A stretch of 64,000 bases of DNA. Origin: Flavobacteriaceae bacterium MAR_2009_75 (lineage in GTDB: Bacteria > Bacteroidota > Bacteroidia > Flavobacteriales > Flavobacteriaceae). The stretch's first letter is position 1. Each line of letters starts with the position of its first letter. This document shows positions 55,901 to 63,999 of this stretch, piece after piece. Made by a program: the position numbers and the translations under genes. The notes under the pieces were generated by a model. The model had not been told where the DNA came from and did not search any database. It worked only from the letters and a program-made list of their open reading frames with translations. The stretch covers positions 4,649,501 to 4,713,500 of the forward strand of contig PHTZ01000001.1 of assembly GCA_002813285.1 (NCBI GenBank), given 5' to 3'.

Positions 55901-57164
55901 GCGGGTCGTGGTTACAGGTTTGGGCGTTTGCGCCCCTAACGGAATTGGTTTAAAAGAATTCGGTGATGCCATGATTTACGGCAAAAGCGGAATCCGGTTT
56001 ATTCCTAAACTGAAAGAATTGAAATTCGGTTGTCAAATAGCTGGGGAACCCCAAATTTCCGAGGCACTATTACAAAATTATTTTACGCCTTTACAATTGA
56101 GGGGACTTAAAGCCTCGGGAATCATTTATGGAGTGATTGCCGGTACCGATGCTTGGGCCGATGCCGGATTACCGAAGGCTCCGGATGACCGACCCGATTG
56201 GGATAGTGGCATTATATTCGGATCTGGCACCTTGGGTATTGCAAAATTTCATGAAGCTATGCTTCAAGTAGATGAGGGGCAGGTGCGTCGATTGGGTAGC
56301 ACAACGGTGATTCAGACCATGGCTTCAGGTGTCAGCGCCTATTTAGGCGGAATTTTGGGTTGTGGAAATCAAGTTACGACCAATTCTTCGGCCTGTACCA
56401 CGGGTACCGAAGGTGTTTTAATGGGCTATGAACGGATTAAAGCCGGTCAAGCGGAAAGAATGTTGGTGGGCAGTTGCAGCGATAGCGGCCCCTATGTATG
56501 GGGCGGATTCGATGCCATGCGAATTTTGCCCAGAAATTTTAACGATAATCCAGAAAAGGCAAGCCGGCCCATGAGTGCCTCGGCGGCTGGATTTGTGCCG
56601 GGTAGTGGGGCAGGGGCTCTGGTCTTGGAATCTTTGGAGAGTGCGAGGGCTAGAGGGGCTAAAATATATGCAGAGGTACTCGGTGGCGCCATTAACAGTG
56701 GTGGTCAACGTGGAGAAGGCTCCATGACCGCACCCAACTCAGAAGCGGTGCAACGTTGTATCACGGCCGCAGTTCGGCAAGCGGGTATTCAAACATCCGA
56801 TATAGATAGTATCAACGGTCATTTAACGGCTACCGCCAAAGATTCGCTTGAGATAGAAAACTGGAGCCAAGCTCTAGAAAGAACTGGTAAAGATTTTCCG
56901 ATAATCAATTCTTTTAAAGGGCTCTTTGGGCACTGTTTATCGGCAGCGGGCAGTATTGAGTGTGTGGCTTCAGTATTACAGTTTCATTTGAATAAGGTAT
57001 TCGGAAATGCCAATTGTGAAGACCTACATCCCGATATTGAAAAACTATTACCTACGGAGCGAATTCCTAAAAGTACCATAGATTATAGACCAAATATTCT
57101 GGCCAAAGCCAGTTTTGGTTTTGGTGATGTAAATGCTTGTGTTATTTTTAAGCGAGTTAATTAA
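55893..57164 (+). CDS. FabF-like beta-ketoacyl-ACP synthase of the cluster
   Basis: This 423-residue KS has a complete triad: C168 (TNSSACTTG), H310 (NGHLTATAKD) and H347 (GLFGHCLSAAG), with K342. The segment around the first His reads NGHLTAT where FabF has NAHGTST, so it is a divergent branch. It elongates the acyl-ACP chain. This is a separate enzyme from any housekeeping FabF. The ACP gene follows 25 bases later. Confidence 0.92.
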   Translation: MSRRVVVTGLGVCAPNGIGLKEFGDAMIYGKSGIRFIPKLKELKFGCQIAGEPQISEALLQNYFTPLQLRGLKASGIIYGVIAGTDAWADAGLPKAPDDRPDWDSGIIFGSGTLGIAKFHEAMLQVDEGQVRRLGSTTVIQTMASGVSAYLGGILGCGNQVTTNSSACTTGTEGVLMGYERIKAGQAERMLVGSCSDSGPYVWGGFDAMRILPRNFNDNPEKASRPMSASAAGFVPGSGAGALVLESLESARARGAKIYAEVLGGAINSGGQRGEGSMTAPNSEAVQRCITAAVRQAGIQTSDIDSINGHLTATAKDSLEIENWSQALERTGKDFPIINSFKGLFGHCLSAAGSIECVASVLQFHLNKVFGNANCEDLHPDIEKLLPTERIPKSTIDYRPNILAKASFGFGDVNACVIFKRVN

Positions 57165-57189
57165 AACTGAGGGCACGGCCCATAAGCGG

Positions 57190-57450
57190 ATGGACGAGAA
57201 TATCAAATACGAAAAATTACGAAATATAATTAAATTGTATCTTCCTGAAGATGTGTCAGTTGAAGATGTAGAGGTAAAGAGCCACTTGATAAATGACTTG
57301 AATATAAATTCTGCCAATCTTGTCGATATTGTACTTGATGTTGAAGACGAATTCGACATCATGTTAGAGAACGATGATATGGACACTATGCAAACCGTAG
57401 AAGATGCTCTACAAATTATAGACTCCAAAATTGCCAATAAGAACTCATGA
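57190..57450 (+). CDS. Acyl carrier protein of the cluster
   Basis: This 86-residue ACP starts at MDENIKYEKLRN; an upstream in-frame ATG at 57133 lies inside the ketosynthase gene and is rejected. The phosphopantetheine Ser is S41 in NINSANLVDIVLDVEDEF; the usual Asp before it is Asn here. The protein is strongly acidic, as expected. It presumably carries the chain among the KS, SDR, FabZ-like enzyme and possibly the type III PKS. Its stop overlaps the next gene's ATG (ATGA). Confidence 0.9.
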   Translation: MDENIKYEKLRNIIKLYLPEDVSVEDVEVKSHLINDLNINSANLVDIVLDVEDEFDIMLENDDMDTMQTVEDALQIIDSKIANKNS

Positions 57451-57875
57451 ACGAATTTTTGTCTTGGGCCAAGGCCAAATTTCAGGTCGATAAGCGACTG
57501 ATTTTTACTTACTGTATTGTTTATTTTCTATGGGGGTTGGGTATGAACTGGTTCGGTGCCACTGTTGAAATTGCCAAATTCACGTTTTGGTGGCAGGTAA
57601 TCACCTGCTACATTTTGTATATGGTGCCCATTTCACTCTTGCTACGCAATCTTCCTTATCATATGCAATATGCCTATGGATTGATAGCCATGGGACTTTT
57701 GGAGTTCTGTGGGTATTGGTTCGAAACTTCATATGCTTACCCCAATAATTTATTGGACCTATATTTCGGAATCCGTAATTTTGCTTTGGGAATGGCACTT
57801 TTCTTTGCCCTCTATTTTCCGTTGGGCAATTGGGCGGTCAATAAGATTTACGAGAGTTTTAGCAATAACAAATAG
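57447..57875 (+). CDS. Small membrane protein ending the PKS cluster
   Basis: This 142-residue protein has four predicted membrane segments (YCIVYFLWGLGMNWFG, WWQVITCYILYMVPISLLL, YAYGLIAMGLLEFCGYW, FALGMALFFALYFPLG). It overlaps the ACP gene by four bases and is therefore part of the operon. I recognise no family. Transport or membrane tethering of the product is a guess. The convergent mechanosensitive channel gene ends four bases away. Confidence 0.7.
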   Translation: MNEFLSWAKAKFQVDKRLIFTYCIVYFLWGLGMNWFGATVEIAKFTFWWQVITCYILYMVPISLLLRNLPYHMQYAYGLIAMGLLEFCGYWFETSYAYPNNLLDLYFGIRNFALGMALFFALYFPLGNWAVNKIYESFSNNK

Positions 57876-57879
57876 TTCA

Positions 57880-58779
57880 TTAACTCTCTTTATTAGCCTG
57901 TCGCTGTAAACGGACCGGAAATTCGGTTTCTCCACCATAGAGTTTGATTTCATGAATATCGGCCGGCATGTAATATCCCGCATCCTCTAGGGCTTCCTTG
58001 ACGTTTCTCACCACATTTCCTTTTGTAATCAAGGCCATACGCCTAAAGTCTTTGGTATCTACCCAAAAGAAGACCTTAAGGTTTACGGTACTCGTGGCCA
58101 ACTCATCCTCTATAACAAAATTTTCATGCTCTTCATCTTCAATGACCCCCGGTTCTTTTCGCAATGCCTCTAAAACAGTTTTCTTCGCACCTTCGATATT
58201 GTCTTCGTAAGCGATGCCCAGAACAAAATCCCATCGGAAAAAACCATCTTCGGTAAAATTGGTCACGGGTTCGGTAAGCACGTCACTATTGGGAATATAA
58301 ACATCTTTACCATCGAATGTTTTCAATTTGGTGTACCTGAACTCCAACGCTTTTACCTTACCGAAATTGCTGCCGATTTCTACGGTGTCGTTAACATCAA
58401 AGGGTCGGTTGAAAGCCAGAATAATTCCGGCAATAAAATTTTCGCCGATATCTTTGAAGGCGAACCCAAGAACTACCGCACTAGCACCTGCAGCGGTTAA
58501 AATACCTGCCGCTATGCCTCCAAGACCAGCTGCGTTCAAGGCCAACATAATCGCTATAACTATTGAGGAATATTTGATGGTCTTACCTAAAAAACGACTC
58601 ATTAAAGGGTCATCGGTTCTTGCCGATAGTCGCCGTCTTGCAAAGCGGCCTAACCAAGACCCCAATAAAAGGCCCAGAATAATTATAAAAATGCCCATAC
58701 CGATGCCCGGTAATTGCTCTATGAATCGGTCGTAAAATGAGACCAGTGATTCGGTAATCGTAGTATCCGTTTTTTGCAT
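57880..58779 (-). CDS. MscS-family mechanosensitive channel
   Basis: This 299-residue small-conductance mechanosensitive channel has three N-terminal membrane helices. The pore helix region is AAGILTAAGASAVVLGFAFKD (Gly/Ala-rich TM3), followed by the beta domain (FDVNDTVEIGSNFGKV, VYIPNSDVLTEPVTNFT). It releases solutes on osmotic downshock. Length and layout match MscS. It is monocistronic. Confidence 0.92.
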   Translation of the reverse strand: MQKTDTTITESLVSFYDRFIEQLPGIGMGIFIIILGLLLGSWLGRFARRRLSARTDDPLMSRFLGKTIKYSSIVIAIMLALNAAGLGGIAAGILTAAGASAVVLGFAFKDIGENFIAGIILAFNRPFDVNDTVEIGSNFGKVKALEFRYTKLKTFDGKDVYIPNSDVLTEPVTNFTEDGFFRWDFVLGIAYEDNIEGAKKTVLEALRKEPGVIEDEEHENFVIEDELATSTVNLKVFFWVDTKDFRRMALITKGNVVRNVKEALEDAGYYMPADIHEIKLYGGETEFPVRLQRQANKES

Positions 58780-58875
58780 AATCGAGTGTTATAGCTCAAG
58801 AATGCTAAAAATAGGGTTAGTGGAAAGACCTTATGACCTCAATGAATAAGAAAACTGGCTTTATCTATCTGATAA

Positions 58876-59826
58876 TCAAATGACCTCTTCCTCTTTCTGT
58901 GGCAGGAAAAGTGAAGCCAGAATGCCAGCAAGTAGTGATACCGCTATTACAGTAAGCGAAACCCACTCTGGTAACTCTATCTGATGTGAGAACAGCATTT
59001 TCAACCCTACAAATGCTAAAATGACCACCAAACTGTAATTGATGTAACGGAATTTTTCGAGCATGCGCGAAATTAAGAAATACATCGACCTTAAACCGAG
59101 AATGGCCAAAATGTTCGAACTGAATACGATAAACGGGTCGGCGGTAATGGCCAAAATAGCGGGAATACTATCTAAAGCGAACAGCACATCGGTCAACTCG
59201 ATAACGATAAGTGCCATAAAAAGGGGAGTGGCAGCATTGACGCCCATCCGTTTCACAAAGAAATCATGACCATGTAGCGTTCCCGTAATAGGAAATATTT
59301 TCTTTACCTGCCTAAAAACCCAAGAGTTCTTAGGGTCAAAGTCGCTATCATCAGATTTCAACATTTTATAAGCGGTGTACAATAGAAACACTCCGAATAC
59401 ATAAATAATCCATTCGAACTTGGTAATCAGGGCGACCCCAAAGACAATCATCAATCCGCGAAAAACGATTGCCCCCAAAATACCCCAGAACAATACCCGA
59501 TGCTGGTATAAAGCCGGTATTTTGAATGAGGTGAATATCACGGCAATCACAAAAACGTTGTCAATACTTAAAGACAATTCTATTAAATAGCCGGTAATGT
59601 ATTTGAGTACGGCATTGTTCGGGGTAAGGCCTGTAGGGTTATCGACCAAACCGCTTGAAAAAAGCCAATAGATGACTCCACTGAACCCCAGAGCTACTGA
59701 AACCCAAACGGCCGTCCAAATACCGGCCTCTTTACTCTTGATTACATGTTCATTTTTGTGAAAAACACCAAGATCTAATGCCAAGAAAAATATGACCAAT
59801 GCAATAAAGAGAATCCACACCCACAT
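58876..59826 (-). CDS. TerC-family membrane protein
   Basis: This 316-residue protein has about eight membrane helices. The family residues are ELSLSIDNVFVIAVIF and IVIELTDVLFALDSIPAILAITADPFIVFSSN, whose acidic residues in the membrane are thought to bind metal. TerC/Alx proteins export Mn2+ or aid envelope protein metalation and are linked to tellurite resistance. No other tellurite gene is adjacent. Confidence 0.92.
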   Translation of the reverse strand: MWVWILFIALVIFFLALDLGVFHKNEHVIKSKEAGIWTAVWVSVALGFSGVIYWLFSSGLVDNPTGLTPNNAVLKYITGYLIELSLSIDNVFVIAVIFTSFKIPALYQHRVLFWGILGAIVFRGLMIVFGVALITKFEWIIYVFGVFLLYTAYKMLKSDDSDFDPKNSWVFRQVKKIFPITGTLHGHDFFVKRMGVNAATPLFMALIVIELTDVLFALDSIPAILAITADPFIVFSSNILAILGLRSMYFLISRMLEKFRYINYSLVVILAFVGLKMLFSHQIELPEWVSLTVIAVSLLAGILASLFLPQKEEEVI

Positions 59827-60014
59827 AAGTTCGATTTTGAAGCCGCGAAGTTAGTAAATTCTAGCATTTTCATTGACCCATTTGATACGGTAATAGACCC
59901 AAAAGATAGTATTCTGAATCCATCAAAAAACAAATGTGTAGCGTTAAACAATTCTTCTGTTCAGACGTAATTTAGAACAAATTGCTAATGAAAAATTTTT
60001 AAGATTTTTAAGAT

Positions 60015-60632
60015 ATGAACGAGATAGAACAGATTGCCCTAGATAAGATTGCGGGTAACGACTATGAAATATATGCGCTTTTAAAACAACGTTATAGCCC
60101 TAGGATCTTCGATGAAAAACCCATTGACGATGCTAACCTAAAACGACTTTTCGAAGCGGTTCGATGGTCGGCCAGTTCAAGTAATCTTCAACCTTGGCGA
60201 TTTATTTATGCGCACAAAGGCAGTGATGGTTATGATAAAATCTTAAGCTGTTTGAGCGATTTTAATCAAACTTGGGCCAGTAACGCACCTGTTTTAATGT
60301 TAACGGCCTATAAGGTGAACAAACCTGATGGGGAAGAAAATTTTCATGCCCTTCACGATTTAGGTCTTGGTATGGGAAGCTTGTCGGTACAAGCACAGTA
60401 TATGGGCATTGCCGTACATCATATGGCCGGTGTCGATTGGAAGAAGGCACAAGAAGTCTTTGAAGTACCCGAGGGATATCACGTGACTACCGCGGTGGCC
60501 ATAGGTTATTACGGTGGGGAACTGGAAAAACTCTCCGATGAACTACAAGAGCAGGAAACAGCGGACAGAACACGACAGCCGCAACACAAGTTCGTTTTTG
60601 AGAATGCGTGGAACCATCCACAGGAAAAATAA
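60015..60632 (+). CDS. Nitroreductase-family protein
   Basis: This 205-residue FMN-dependent nitroreductase-fold protein has RYSPRIFDEKPIDDANLKRLFEAVRWSAS (FMN-binding Arg/Ser), LQPWRFI, and an EVPEGYHVTTAVAIGYYG segment near the end. It probably uses NAD(P)H to reduce quinones or nitro-compounds. It precedes a small secreted protein and a peroxiredoxin-like gene with tight spacing, so a redox operon (60015-61575) is likely. Confidence 0.9.
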   Translation: MNEIEQIALDKIAGNDYEIYALLKQRYSPRIFDEKPIDDANLKRLFEAVRWSASSSNLQPWRFIYAHKGSDGYDKILSCLSDFNQTWASNAPVLMLTAYKVNKPDGEENFHALHDLGLGMGSLSVQAQYMGIAVHHMAGVDWKKAQEVFEVPEGYHVTTAVAIGYYGGELEKLSDELQEQETADRTRQPQHKFVFENAWNHPQEK

Positions 60633-60636
60633 AAAA

Positions 60637-61029
60637 ATGAAAAAGAATTCGACATTTTGGGCATTATTATTTTCAGGAGTTGGTATTGTAGCGAACCTTC
60701 GCGGGCAAGATACTTACTTTCAAGAGGGAAATCGAAACAGTGAGGCGTGGGCAAAATCTTTGACCCAGGCCTACCAACCTGAATTGGTCATGAGCGGCAA
60801 TCAGACCTTGCTCTTTCAAAAGAAACTGCAAGAGTTTTTGACCCGTGAAAATAAAATTCAACGTTCAGAGATGAGTCCTGAAGATAAGTTGCATTTGCTG
60901 TCGCAATTGGCACAGCAGCAACGGGCCGAAATGGCGAATATTTTAACGCGACCCCAATTGAAGCGGTATATCAAAGTAAAACAAGAAATACAACCGGTTT
61001 CGATAGTGGTCGATACTATTAATCATTAA
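60637..61029 (+). CDS. Small secreted helical protein
   Basis: This 130-residue protein starts at MKKNSTFWALLFSG. A longer frame upstream overlaps the nitroreductase and is rejected. A signal peptide is followed by a charged helical region (EDKLHLLSQLAQQQRAEMAN, LTRPQLKRYIKVKQE), reminiscent of Spy/CpxP-like envelope stress proteins, though no family motif is seen. It lies 4 bases after the nitroreductase stop. Confidence 0.65.
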   Translation: MKKNSTFWALLFSGVGIVANLRGQDTYFQEGNRNSEAWAKSLTQAYQPELVMSGNQTLLFQKKLQEFLTRENKIQRSEMSPEDKLHLLSQLAQQQRAEMANILTRPQLKRYIKVKQEIQPVSIVVDTINH

Positions 61030-61038
61030 AATTCAAAT

Positions 61039-61575
61039 ATGTTATTACCTAGAAAAGAAGTACCCCAATTAGAACTTAATTTAGTAAACGATACCAAGTG
61101 GAAACTAAGTGCTCAAGACAGTGAGACGTTTACCATGGTCGTTTTTTATCGTGGCATACATTGCCCTATCTGTAAAATTCAACTTGAAGAATTGGCAGGT
61201 AAACTAGATAAGTTCAAAGAGCGCGGTGTTAATGTTATAGCTGTTAGTTCAAATACGGAAGAACTCGCTAAAAAAACTGCGGAAGAATGGAAAATTCCGG
61301 AATTGCCCTTGGCTTACGGATTCACTATGGAACAAGCACGCGAGTGGGGCTTGTTCATCTCTGAAGGAATTTCTGATAAAGAGCCTGAACAATTCTCAGA
61401 ACCAGGAATTTTCTTTGTAAAAACCGATAATACCTTATATGCATCATCTATTCAGACCATGCCGTTCGCAAGACCTGGTTTTGATGATATTTTGAAGATG
61501 ATCGATTATGTTAAGAAAGAAGATTATCCTGCTAGGGGAGAGTCTGAAGTATTATTGGAAGAAACGGTAGCCTAG
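61039..61575 (+). CDS. Peroxiredoxin-like AhpC/TSA-family protein
   Basis: This 178-residue thioredoxin-fold protein has VVFYRGIHCPICKIQLEEL with a CPIC pair in the position of the peroxidatic Cys, then NVIAVSSNTEELAKKTAEEW. The start MLLPRKEVPQLELNLV is well placed. It is probably a reductase or peroxidase for small peroxides or thiols. The third gene of the redox unit, 9 bases after the secreted protein. Confidence 0.85.
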   Translation: MLLPRKEVPQLELNLVNDTKWKLSAQDSETFTMVVFYRGIHCPICKIQLEELAGKLDKFKERGVNVIAVSSNTEELAKKTAEEWKIPELPLAYGFTMEQAREWGLFISEGISDKEPEQFSEPGIFFVKTDNTLYASSIQTMPFARPGFDDILKMIDYVKKEDYPARGESEVLLEETVA

Positions 61576-61649
61576 ATTGGTGCTACTATTTCAATAGGTT
61601 GAAAAGGAAGATGAATAACATCCGTAGAACGGAATAAAATAATTGAAAA

Positions 61650-62282
61650 ATGAAAATTGGAATAATTGGAAGTGGAAAAATCGGAGGAACCTTGGGCAAG
61701 CATTGGGCCCAAGCCGGGCATGAAGTGCTCTTTAGCTCACGGCACCCCGAACAATTGGGTGATATCGTGCGTGAAGCCGGTGATAATGCCAAAGCGGTTA
61801 GTGTGGCCGAGGCCTTTGAGGCCAATGCCGATGCGTATCTTTTAGCCACACCTTTTAAGGCCATAGATGAGACGGCCGAGATGTTTGCCGGTGAGTATGG
61901 CAATAAAGTAATAATCGATGCGACAAATCCGTATCCGGAGCGGGACGGGGAAATCGCTCAAGATGTGCGTGACGATAATAGAAATGCCTCGGAGTATACG
62001 GCAATGAAATTTTCTACCGCTGTTACAGCCAAAGCATTCAATACGATTCATGCGAAAGATTTAAAAGAACGCGCTTTTGACGATTCTAACCCCATGGCGG
62101 TACCTTTTGCGGCTCAAGATGCCAAAAGTAGAGAGGTCACCGATAAGCTGATTCGTGACATCGGTTTTATACCCATTTACGTTGGCGATTTAGGAAGTAC
62201 GAAGGCTATGGAAGTCGATGAGAAAGTTTATGGTGTGAGTACCGATCAGCAAGAGTTACGATCCATGCTGAATATTTCGTAG
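61650..62282 (+). CDS. F420-dependent-NADP-oxidoreductase-like NAD(P)-binding protein
   Basis: This 210-residue Rossmann protein opens MKIGIIGSGKIGGTLGKHWA, followed by HEVLFSSRHPEQL and VIIDATNPYPERDGE. It resembles the NADPH:F420 oxidoreductase family, but Bacteroidota usually lack F420, so a different NADPH-linked reductase activity is likely. It stands alone on the plus strand, 74 bases after the peroxiredoxin-like gene. Confidence 0.85.
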   Translation: MKIGIIGSGKIGGTLGKHWAQAGHEVLFSSRHPEQLGDIVREAGDNAKAVSVAEAFEANADAYLLATPFKAIDETAEMFAGEYGNKVIIDATNPYPERDGEIAQDVRDDNRNASEYTAMKFSTAVTAKAFNTIHAKDLKERAFDDSNPMAVPFAAQDAKSREVTDKLIRDIGFIPIYVGDLGSTKAMEVDEKVYGVSTDQQELRSMLNIS

Positions 62283-62801
62283 CTAAAGCCTTAGATTTAG
62301 GGTAACGATTACCTTGTTGTCTTCCCTTTGATCTTTAATATGGATGTCAAAATCGGAAGTAAATAGGGTAGTGGTACCTAGAAGCCGATTATCTCTTCGT
62401 TCGATGCGAAAGGTAATCGGCTTTTCTATTCCTTTGATCGTAAGGTTTCCGTTGACGGAATAACTACCATCATCCATTTTAACAATTTCGGTACTTTCAA
62501 ACGATAGCCGCGGATGTGAATCGGCATCAAAATATTTGTTGCCCTTGAGGGACCAATCTCGAATGAAATTTCCTGTTTTTAGGGTTTCAACGGCTACCGA
62601 ACCCACGAATTTCGAATTTTCGATATGTGCCAAGTCAATATTCGAGCTAGACTTAAAGCCGGAAACACTTCCTTCAACATTCTTAGAGATAAAGGTAAAA
62701 GTGATATCCGCAGAAGAAATATCTGTCGTATTCTGGGCATATACATGCTGTAAGGTAAAATAAATTATAAAGAGGAATATAGTATTTCTATACATAAGCA
62801 C
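62283..62801 (-). CDS. YceI-family periplasmic lipid-binding protein
   Basis: This 172-residue exported protein (signal ending HVYAQ) has the YceI lipocalin-like strands ADITFTFISKNVEGSVSGF, IRDWSLKGNKYFDADSHP and YSVNGNLTIKGIEKPITF. YceI proteins bind long polyisoprenoid or amide lipids in the periplasm. It ends at the base adjacent to the convergent F420-like gene. Confidence 0.9.
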   Translation of the reverse strand: MLMYRNTIFLFIIYFTLQHVYAQNTTDISSADITFTFISKNVEGSVSGFKSSSNIDLAHIENSKFVGSVAVETLKTGNFIRDWSLKGNKYFDADSHPRLSFESTEIVKMDDGSYSVNGNLTIKGIEKPITFRIERRDNRLLGTTTLFTSDFDIHIKDQREDNKVIVTLNLRL

Positions 62802-62922
62802 TGCTTGATTTTCAAAGTACGGTAAAATTTTCGTTTTGTCGAATTGTTTTGCCGTTCGACTAGATATTATACGATGCCCTGAACGAATAATTGAATAATT
62901 CTTAAATTAGCATAGAGACTAT

Positions 62923-63276
62923 ATGAAACCCCCTATGAAAAAATCACTTTTAAAGGGTATATGCCTGGCATTGGCATGTACTGCTGCAAGCACTACTTTA
63001 CAGGCACAAGAAAAAGAGCAATCGCACGAAGTAACCAAGTATACCGTTATGGAACGCTTTGAGCCACAGATGATATTATCTCCGGAAGAACGGGTAGATT
63101 TAAAGGAAGAACGAATGGCCGAAATACAGCGTACCCGCGAAATTGTAGACACCTTGAATATTTCAGAAAGAAGAAGAGAGCGACTTTTGAACGATATTTT
63201 GCAAAAACCCTATTCGACACGGCTGTCGAAAACAATGGCCAAGCTTGAATTTGAAGACGACGAAAGCGACCAATAA
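62923..63276 (+). CDS. Small secreted protein
   Basis: This 117-residue protein has a signal peptide (KGICLALACTAASTTLQAQ) and a mature part that is charged and helical (MILSPEERVDLKEERMAEIQ, ISERRRERLLNDILQKPYS). ATG at 62935 (MKKSLLKG) is the likelier start. No family recognised. It resembles the secreted helical protein at 60637 in size and style only. A terminator overlaps its stop region. Confidence 0.65.
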   Translation: MKPPMKKSLLKGICLALACTAASTTLQAQEKEQSHEVTKYTVMERFEPQMILSPEERVDLKEERMAEIQRTREIVDTLNISERRRERLLNDILQKPYSTRLSKTMAKLEFEDDESDQ

Positions 63277-63306
63277 AAAAAGCCACCGATTAGGTGGCTT
63301 TTTCAT
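63277..63306. terminator. Terminator after the small secreted protein
   Basis: The stem AAAAAGCCACC/GGTGGCTTTTT with a five-base loop (GATTA) is followed by T-rich sequence. Usable in both directions, also for the minus-strand gene ending at 63325. Confidence 0.88.
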
Positions 63307-63324
63307 TTATGTTATTTGATAAAC

Positions 63325-63786
63325 CTATATGAACGATTCGTCTTTAGTAGTTGACGATGTGGTAGGGGAGTCACCCAAGTTCTTTTTTTCCAATCCTGCG
63401 GAATCGACTCCGAAAAACTTCAAGACCTGAGATCTACCGGTGACCTGCATAAAGTTTTTACCCTTTATGGCAATAGGGTTTTGCAAAAGCGAAGGATTTT
63501 TATCAATCAACTTCAACCAATCATCGGTATCAAAAGAATTACTACTCTCGATATCCAGGGTTTCGGTATTGTCTAGGGAAAAAAGTTCTCCTAAATCTTT
63601 GTTTAATCCATCAGCCAAGGTTACCCATACCGCGTGGCCCAGATTGGTCTCGGCGATATCGATGGTACGCAGATGTTCACCTGCCCCTTGCACATAGCCC
63701 AAAACCTGCTTGCCCAAGTGTGAAGTGGAACTGTACACCAAGGTCAGTAATTTTTCATCAGTTGTTAGAACACTCATATCGTTCAT
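63325..63786 (-). CDS. ArsC-fold protein without cysteine
   Basis: This 153-residue protein has the arsenate-reductase/Spx-like C-terminal pattern DDWLKLIDKNPSLLQNPIAI and the thioredoxin-like opening. There is no Cys anywhere, so it cannot be a thiol arsenate reductase. It follows the HPF/RaiA gene with three bases between them, so they probably form an operon. A regulatory or binding role, possibly with stationary-phase functions, is inference only. Confidence 0.7.
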   Translation of the reverse strand: MNDMSVLTTDEKLLTLVYSSTSHLGKQVLGYVQGAGEHLRTIDIAETNLGHAVWVTLADGLNKDLGELFSLDNTETLDIESSNSFDTDDWLKLIDKNPSLLQNPIAIKGKNFMQVTGRSQVLKFFGVDSAGLEKKNLGDSPTTSSTTKDESFI

Positions 63787-63789
63787 AGT

Positions 63790-63999
63790 TTAGTGTGATT
63801 TTAGTTCTTCTTTTCTCTTTTTTAATTGTCGTTCTAGACTCGATACCGATTCTTTAATAGAAGCTTCAAAGCTTTCATTGCTTGATTCGGCGAACAATCT
63901 TGGCCCGGGAGCGCTTAGACGTATGTTACAGACCAATCCGGTTTCTGGTGATGACGTATTCTCTTTTTTAAAGAATACATCGGCTCGCACCAAGAAATC
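63790..63999 (-). CDS. HPF/RaiA ribosome hibernation factor, 5' end outside the window
   Basis: The open frame runs past 63999, so the true start lies outside. The visible 70 residues (DFLVRADVFFKKENTSS, IRLSAPGPRLFAESSNESFE, LERQLKKRKEELK) match the C-terminal half of the short HPF/RaiA (sigma-54 modulation) family. These proteins bind the 30S subunit and help form inactive 100S ribosomes. The apparent TTG start at 63993 is internal. Followed by the ArsC-fold gene. Confidence 0.85.
   Translation of the reverse strand, partial: DFLVRADVFFKKENTSSPETGLVCNIRLSAPGPRLFAESSNESFEASIKESVSSLERQLKKRKEELKSH

Noticed and set aside
57133-57189. Upstream ATG for the acyl carrier protein
   Set aside because: It lies within the ketosynthase coding sequence and adds a hydrophobic stretch foreign to ACPs.
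60514-60636. Longer start for the small secreted protein inside the nitroreductase gene
   Set aside because: It would put 41 residues before a clear signal peptide and overlap a well-supported gene.
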